Origin: Planctomycetota bacterium
GTDB taxonomy: Bacteria > Planctomycetota > Phycisphaerae > Phycisphaerales > SM1A02
Assembly: GCA_027295435.1 (NCBI GenBank)
Contig: JAPUKX010000174.1
Coordinates: 1-6,238 of the forward strand
DNA length: 6,238 nt
Direction: 5' to 3'
Position numbers and translations under genes: made by a program. Shown in pieces: positions 5,396-6,238 of this stretch. Numbering within the stretch: the first letter of the stretch is position 1; each line of letters opens with the position of its first letter. The notes beneath the pieces are model-generated. The model was given only the letters and a program-made list of their open reading frames with translations, made no database searches and had not been told where the DNA came from.

Positions 5396-6238
5396 TTAGC
5401 GGGCCGTGGCTTCAGCCCGCACCTCGCGAAGAACAGTCACCTTGATCTCGCCGGGGAAGGTCATTTCCTGCTCGACCCTCGCGGCAATACGACGCGCAAT
5501 GGCGAAGGCTTCGGCATCGTCGGCTCTCTTGGCATCGACGATGACGCGGACCTCGCGGCCGGCTTGAATCGCATGGGCCTCCTTGACATATGGCTGCTCC
5601 TTGGCAATGGCTTCGAGCTGCTCCAGCCGCTTGATGTACATCTCCATCGAATCGCGGCGGGCTCCCGGGCGAGCCCCGCTGATGGCGTCGGCGGCCGACA
5701 CGATCGGCGTATATGGTGTCGTGGGGTCGATATCGCCGTGGTGTCCGCCGATCGCATTGAGCACCGCCTCGGACTTCTCGCCGTGCTTCCGCACAAACTC
5801 CATGCCAATGGCGGGATGGCCGCCCTCCATCTCATGGTCCATCGCCTTGCCAATATCGTGCAGGTATCCCGCCCGCCGGGCGATGCCCCCATTGAGCCCG
5901 AGTTGATCGGCGATCATCTGGCTGAGGTAGGCGACCTCGATCGAGTGCTTCAGTACGTTCTGCCCGTAGCTGGTGCGGAAATGGAGCTTGCCCATTGCCT
6001 CAACGATCTTGGGATGCAGGCCGCGGATGTTGGCTTCGATCAATGCGTCTTGCCCATGCTTGAGAATACGCTCACCCATTTCCTTGGTGGTCCGCTCGAC
6101 AATCTCCTCGATGCGGGCCGGGTGGACACGGCCATCGGCGATGAGCGTCTGTAGCGATTCTGCGGCAATGGTTCGACGAATCGGATCGAAGCAGGAGACG
6201 GCGATCACACCGGGTGTGTCGTCCACCAGGATATCAAC
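5396..6238 (-). CDS. rny: Ribonuclease Y, C-terminal part (5' partial)
   Basis: RNase Y is a membrane-anchored endoribonuclease that initiates mRNA decay. The frame runs off the right edge and 280 residues are visible, roughly the C-terminal half of a protein usually near 520 aa. The N-terminal membrane helix, coiled coil and most of the KH domain are missing. The piece opens with the end of the KH domain (VDDTPGVIAV then FDPIRR, about 5-22). The HD phosphohydrolase domain follows, with metal/catalytic residues in LKHSIEVA (His98), the LHDIGKA signature (His127-Asp128), GGHHGD (His166-His167) and SAADAISGARPGARR (Asp184). The C-terminal region ends in the family-typical FPGEIKVTVLRE. An internal GTG at 6226 could be mistaken for a start but falls inside the KH domain. 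The last codons and stop overlap a GC-rich inverted repeat. efp follows 26 nt downstream. Confidence 0.95.
   Translation of the reverse strand, partial: VDILVDDTPGVIAVSCFDPIRRTIAAESLQTLIADGRVHPARIEEIVERTTKEMGERILKHGQDALIEANIRGLHPKIVEAMGKLHFRTSYGQNVLKHSIEVAYLSQMIADQLGLNGGIARRAGYLHDIGKAMDHEMEGGHPAIGMEFVRKHGEKSEAVLNAIGGHHGDIDPTTPYTPIVSAADAISGARPGARRDSMEMYIKRLEQLEAIAKEQPYVKEAHAIQAGREVRVIVDAKRADDAEAFAIARRIAARVEQEMTFPGEIKVTVLREVRAEATAR
5399..5420. repeat. Inverted repeat overlapping the 3' end of rny
   Basis: GCGGGC (5399-5404) and GCCCGC (5415-5420) form a perfect 6-bp stem around a 10-nt loop. On the plus strand it is preceded by TTTAGC, whose last GC begins the stem. The minus-strand TAA stop and the final seven rny codons read through it. 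It may be a small palindromic repeat or a chance outcome of GC-rich coding sequence. There is no T-tract after it, so it is not a typical terminator. Confidence 0.4.

Noticed and set aside
5354..6154. Long plus-strand open frame (266 codons) opposite rny
   Set aside because: It is antisense to the highly conserved HD domain of RNase Y, has no recognisable domain, and is explained by high GC content.

Overview
The window looks like ordinary housekeeping chromosome from a GC-rich, diderm (outer-membrane-bearing) bacterium. A Planctomycetota host, perhaps of the Phycisphaerae type, is my best guess. It rests on an LptD-like outer-membrane protein together with a KH-HD RNase Y, a eukaryote-like MTA phosphorylase with a C-terminal tail, and short GC-rich palindromes flanked by TTTAGC at gene ends. 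This is inference from gene content, not a database match.

Layout: positions 1-2876 (+) hold most of a large LptD/OstA-type LPS-assembly protein whose N-terminus lies off the left edge. A 56-nt convergent gap follows. The rest of the window is a minus-strand gene series, read from right to left: the C-terminal half of ribonuclease Y (rny, cut by the right edge), elongation factor P (efp), the 16S rRNA dimethyladenosine transferase RsmA/KsgA (rsmA), and S-methyl-5'-thioadenosine phosphorylase (mtnP). The rny-efp and rsmA-mtnP gaps are about 26 and 35 nt, so those pairs are probably co-transcribed. The efp-rsmA gap is about 101 nt and carries a GC-rich hairpin with a T-rich tail that could end or attenuate transcription.

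The minus-strand genes have a loose common theme of RNA turnover and translation (mRNA decay, relief of polyproline stalling, 16S rRNA maturation), plus salvage of a methionine/polyamine by-product. The convergent lptD-like gene serves envelope biogenesis and is functionally separate.

I found no mobile element, CRISPR array, tRNA, rRNA, phage gene or defence system, and no convincing new system. The points most worth a second look are small: a cysteine-free LptD-like protein with extra N-terminal LptA-like modules; an EF-P whose functional loop is the palindromic PGKGP type; a small hairpin that covers the efp Shine-Dalgarno site right after the rny stop; and palindromes at the ends of rny and efp.
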